From contig NZ_AP024322.1 of assembly GCF_018408855.1 (NCBI RefSeq), forward strand, positions 2,790,001 to 2,854,000: 64,000 bases of DNA. Direction: 5' to 3'. How positions within the stretch are numbered: the stretch's first letter is position 1; each line of letters opens with the position of its first letter. Shown here one piece after another: positions 63,500-64,000 of the stretch. This DNA comes from Caballeronia sp. NK8. Its GTDB lineage: Bacteria; Pseudomonadota; Gammaproteobacteria; Burkholderiales; Burkholderiaceae. The position numbers and the translations under genes are program-made. The notes beneath the pieces are model-generated. The model saw only the letters and a program-made list of their open reading frames with translations. It was not told where the DNA came from and did not search any database.

Positions 63500-64000
63500 T
63501 TAGATGATTTCGAGGTCTGCGCGCAGCGCGCCCGCGGCCTTCATCGACTGAAGAATCGAGATGAGATCCGCCGGCGTCGCGCCGAGCGCGTTGAGCGCCT
63601 TCACGACATCCGCGAGATTCGCGCCCGCGTTGAGCATCTTGAGCGCGCCGCTATCCTGTTTCAGTTGAATCGACGATTCCTTCGCGGCCACCGTCTGCCC
63701 GTTCGAGAACGCGCCCGGCTGGCTCACCGCCGTCTTCGTGTTGATCACCACCGACAGATTGCCGTGCGCCACCGCGCAGTTCTGCAACGTGACCATCTGG
63801 TTCATCACGATGGAGCCGGTGCGCGCGTTCAGGATCACCTTCGCGGCGGCCTGCGCCGGACGCACGTCGATGTTCTGAAGTTGCGCCATGAACGACACCT
63901 GCTCGCTCGCGTCCTGCGGCGCGCGCAGTTGAATCGTGCGGCCGTCGAGCGCGAGGGCCGTGCCCATGCCGAACTGGTTGTTCACCGCCGCGACGATCCG
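63500..64000 (-). CDS. flgI: Flagellar P-ring protein FlgI, C-terminal part (cut by window edge)
   Basis: The visible 166 codons contain AKVILNARTGSIVMNQMVTL and the following NCAVAHGNLSVVINTKTAVSQPG, then the C-terminal LKMLNAGANLADVVKALNAL and the end LQSMKAAGALRADLEII. All are strongly conserved in FlgI, the periplasmic ring around the rod. The 5' part lies beyond base 64000. Only 13 bp separate it from flgJ, in the usual flgIJ order. Confidence 0.96.
   Translation of the reverse strand, partial: RIVAAVNNQFGMGTALALDGRTIQLRAPQDASEQVSFMAQLQNIDVRPAQAAAKVILNARTGSIVMNQMVTLQNCAVAHGNLSVVINTKTAVSQPGAFSNGQTVAAKESSIQLKQDSGALKMLNAGANLADVVKALNALGATPADLISILQSMKAAGALRADLEII

Overview
The window is GC-rich DNA from a betaproteobacterium, most probably Burkholderiaceae (Caballeronia, Paraburkholderia or Burkholderia). 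This is inferred from the very high third-position GC, the Bce-like exopolysaccharide export set (outer-membrane export protein, low-molecular-weight tyrosine phosphatase, tyrosine autokinase), the ahcY-membrane protein-metF operon behind an SAH riboswitch, and the flagellar gene order. No rRNA, tRNA or CRISPR array was seen.

Layout. (1) 1-5.4 kb is housekeeping: the start of cca, a glutathione S-transferase, an NDUFA9-like NAD(P)-binding protein, the lytic transglycosylase slt, 5-formyl-THF cyclo-ligase, and a MarR-like regulator. (2) 5.6-9.95 kb is the 5-oxoprolinase operon pxpB-pxpC-pxpA, followed by a DUF969/DUF979 membrane pair that may be its transporter. It diverges from the MarR-like gene across a promoter carrying 11-bp phased repeats. 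(3) 10.2-23.3 kb is a Wzx/Wzy-type exopolysaccharide cluster: initiating sugar transferase, Wza, Wzb, Wzc, WecB, WecC, flippase, GT4 glycosyltransferase, polymerase, a lyase-like secreted protein with a TTG start, and a WecG/TagA-type transferase. Its 17.9-23.2 kb core is less GC-rich than its surroundings. (4) 23.3-30.1 kb (minus) holds a TraB/GumN-like protein and a dppABCDF-type peptide ABC transporter. (5) 30.4-33.3 kb (minus) is ahcY, a small membrane protein and metF under an SAH riboswitch. (6) 33.4-35.7 kb is a CidA/CidB (LrgAB)-type pair with a divergent LysR regulator. (7) 35.7-39.4 kb holds a DUF937-OmpA fusion protein and an AidB-type acyl-CoA dehydrogenase.

(8) 39.4-64 kb is a large flagellar region. 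On the minus strand are fliS-fliT-fliK-like-fhlB, behind a sigma-28 promoter, and fliE. On the plus strand are fliF-G-H-I-J-K, then fliL-M-N-O, then fliP-Q-R. On the minus strand again are flgL and flgK, the c-di-GMP brake ycgR, flgJ, and the 3' part of flgI. Three sigma-28-type promoters (fliS, flgK, ycgR) and a shared 69-bp upstream module (fliL, fliP, weaker at fliF) suggest the usual hierarchical flagellar transcription.

The flagellar region carries foreign insertions. Two ~600-bp palindromic repeat elements lie at 49.6-50.2 kb and 59.5-61.4 kb. An IS481-family element with a 6-bp target duplication sits inside the second one. A less GC-rich two-gene cassette between fliR and flgL looks like an orphan polymorphic-toxin domain with a DUF4279-like immunity partner.
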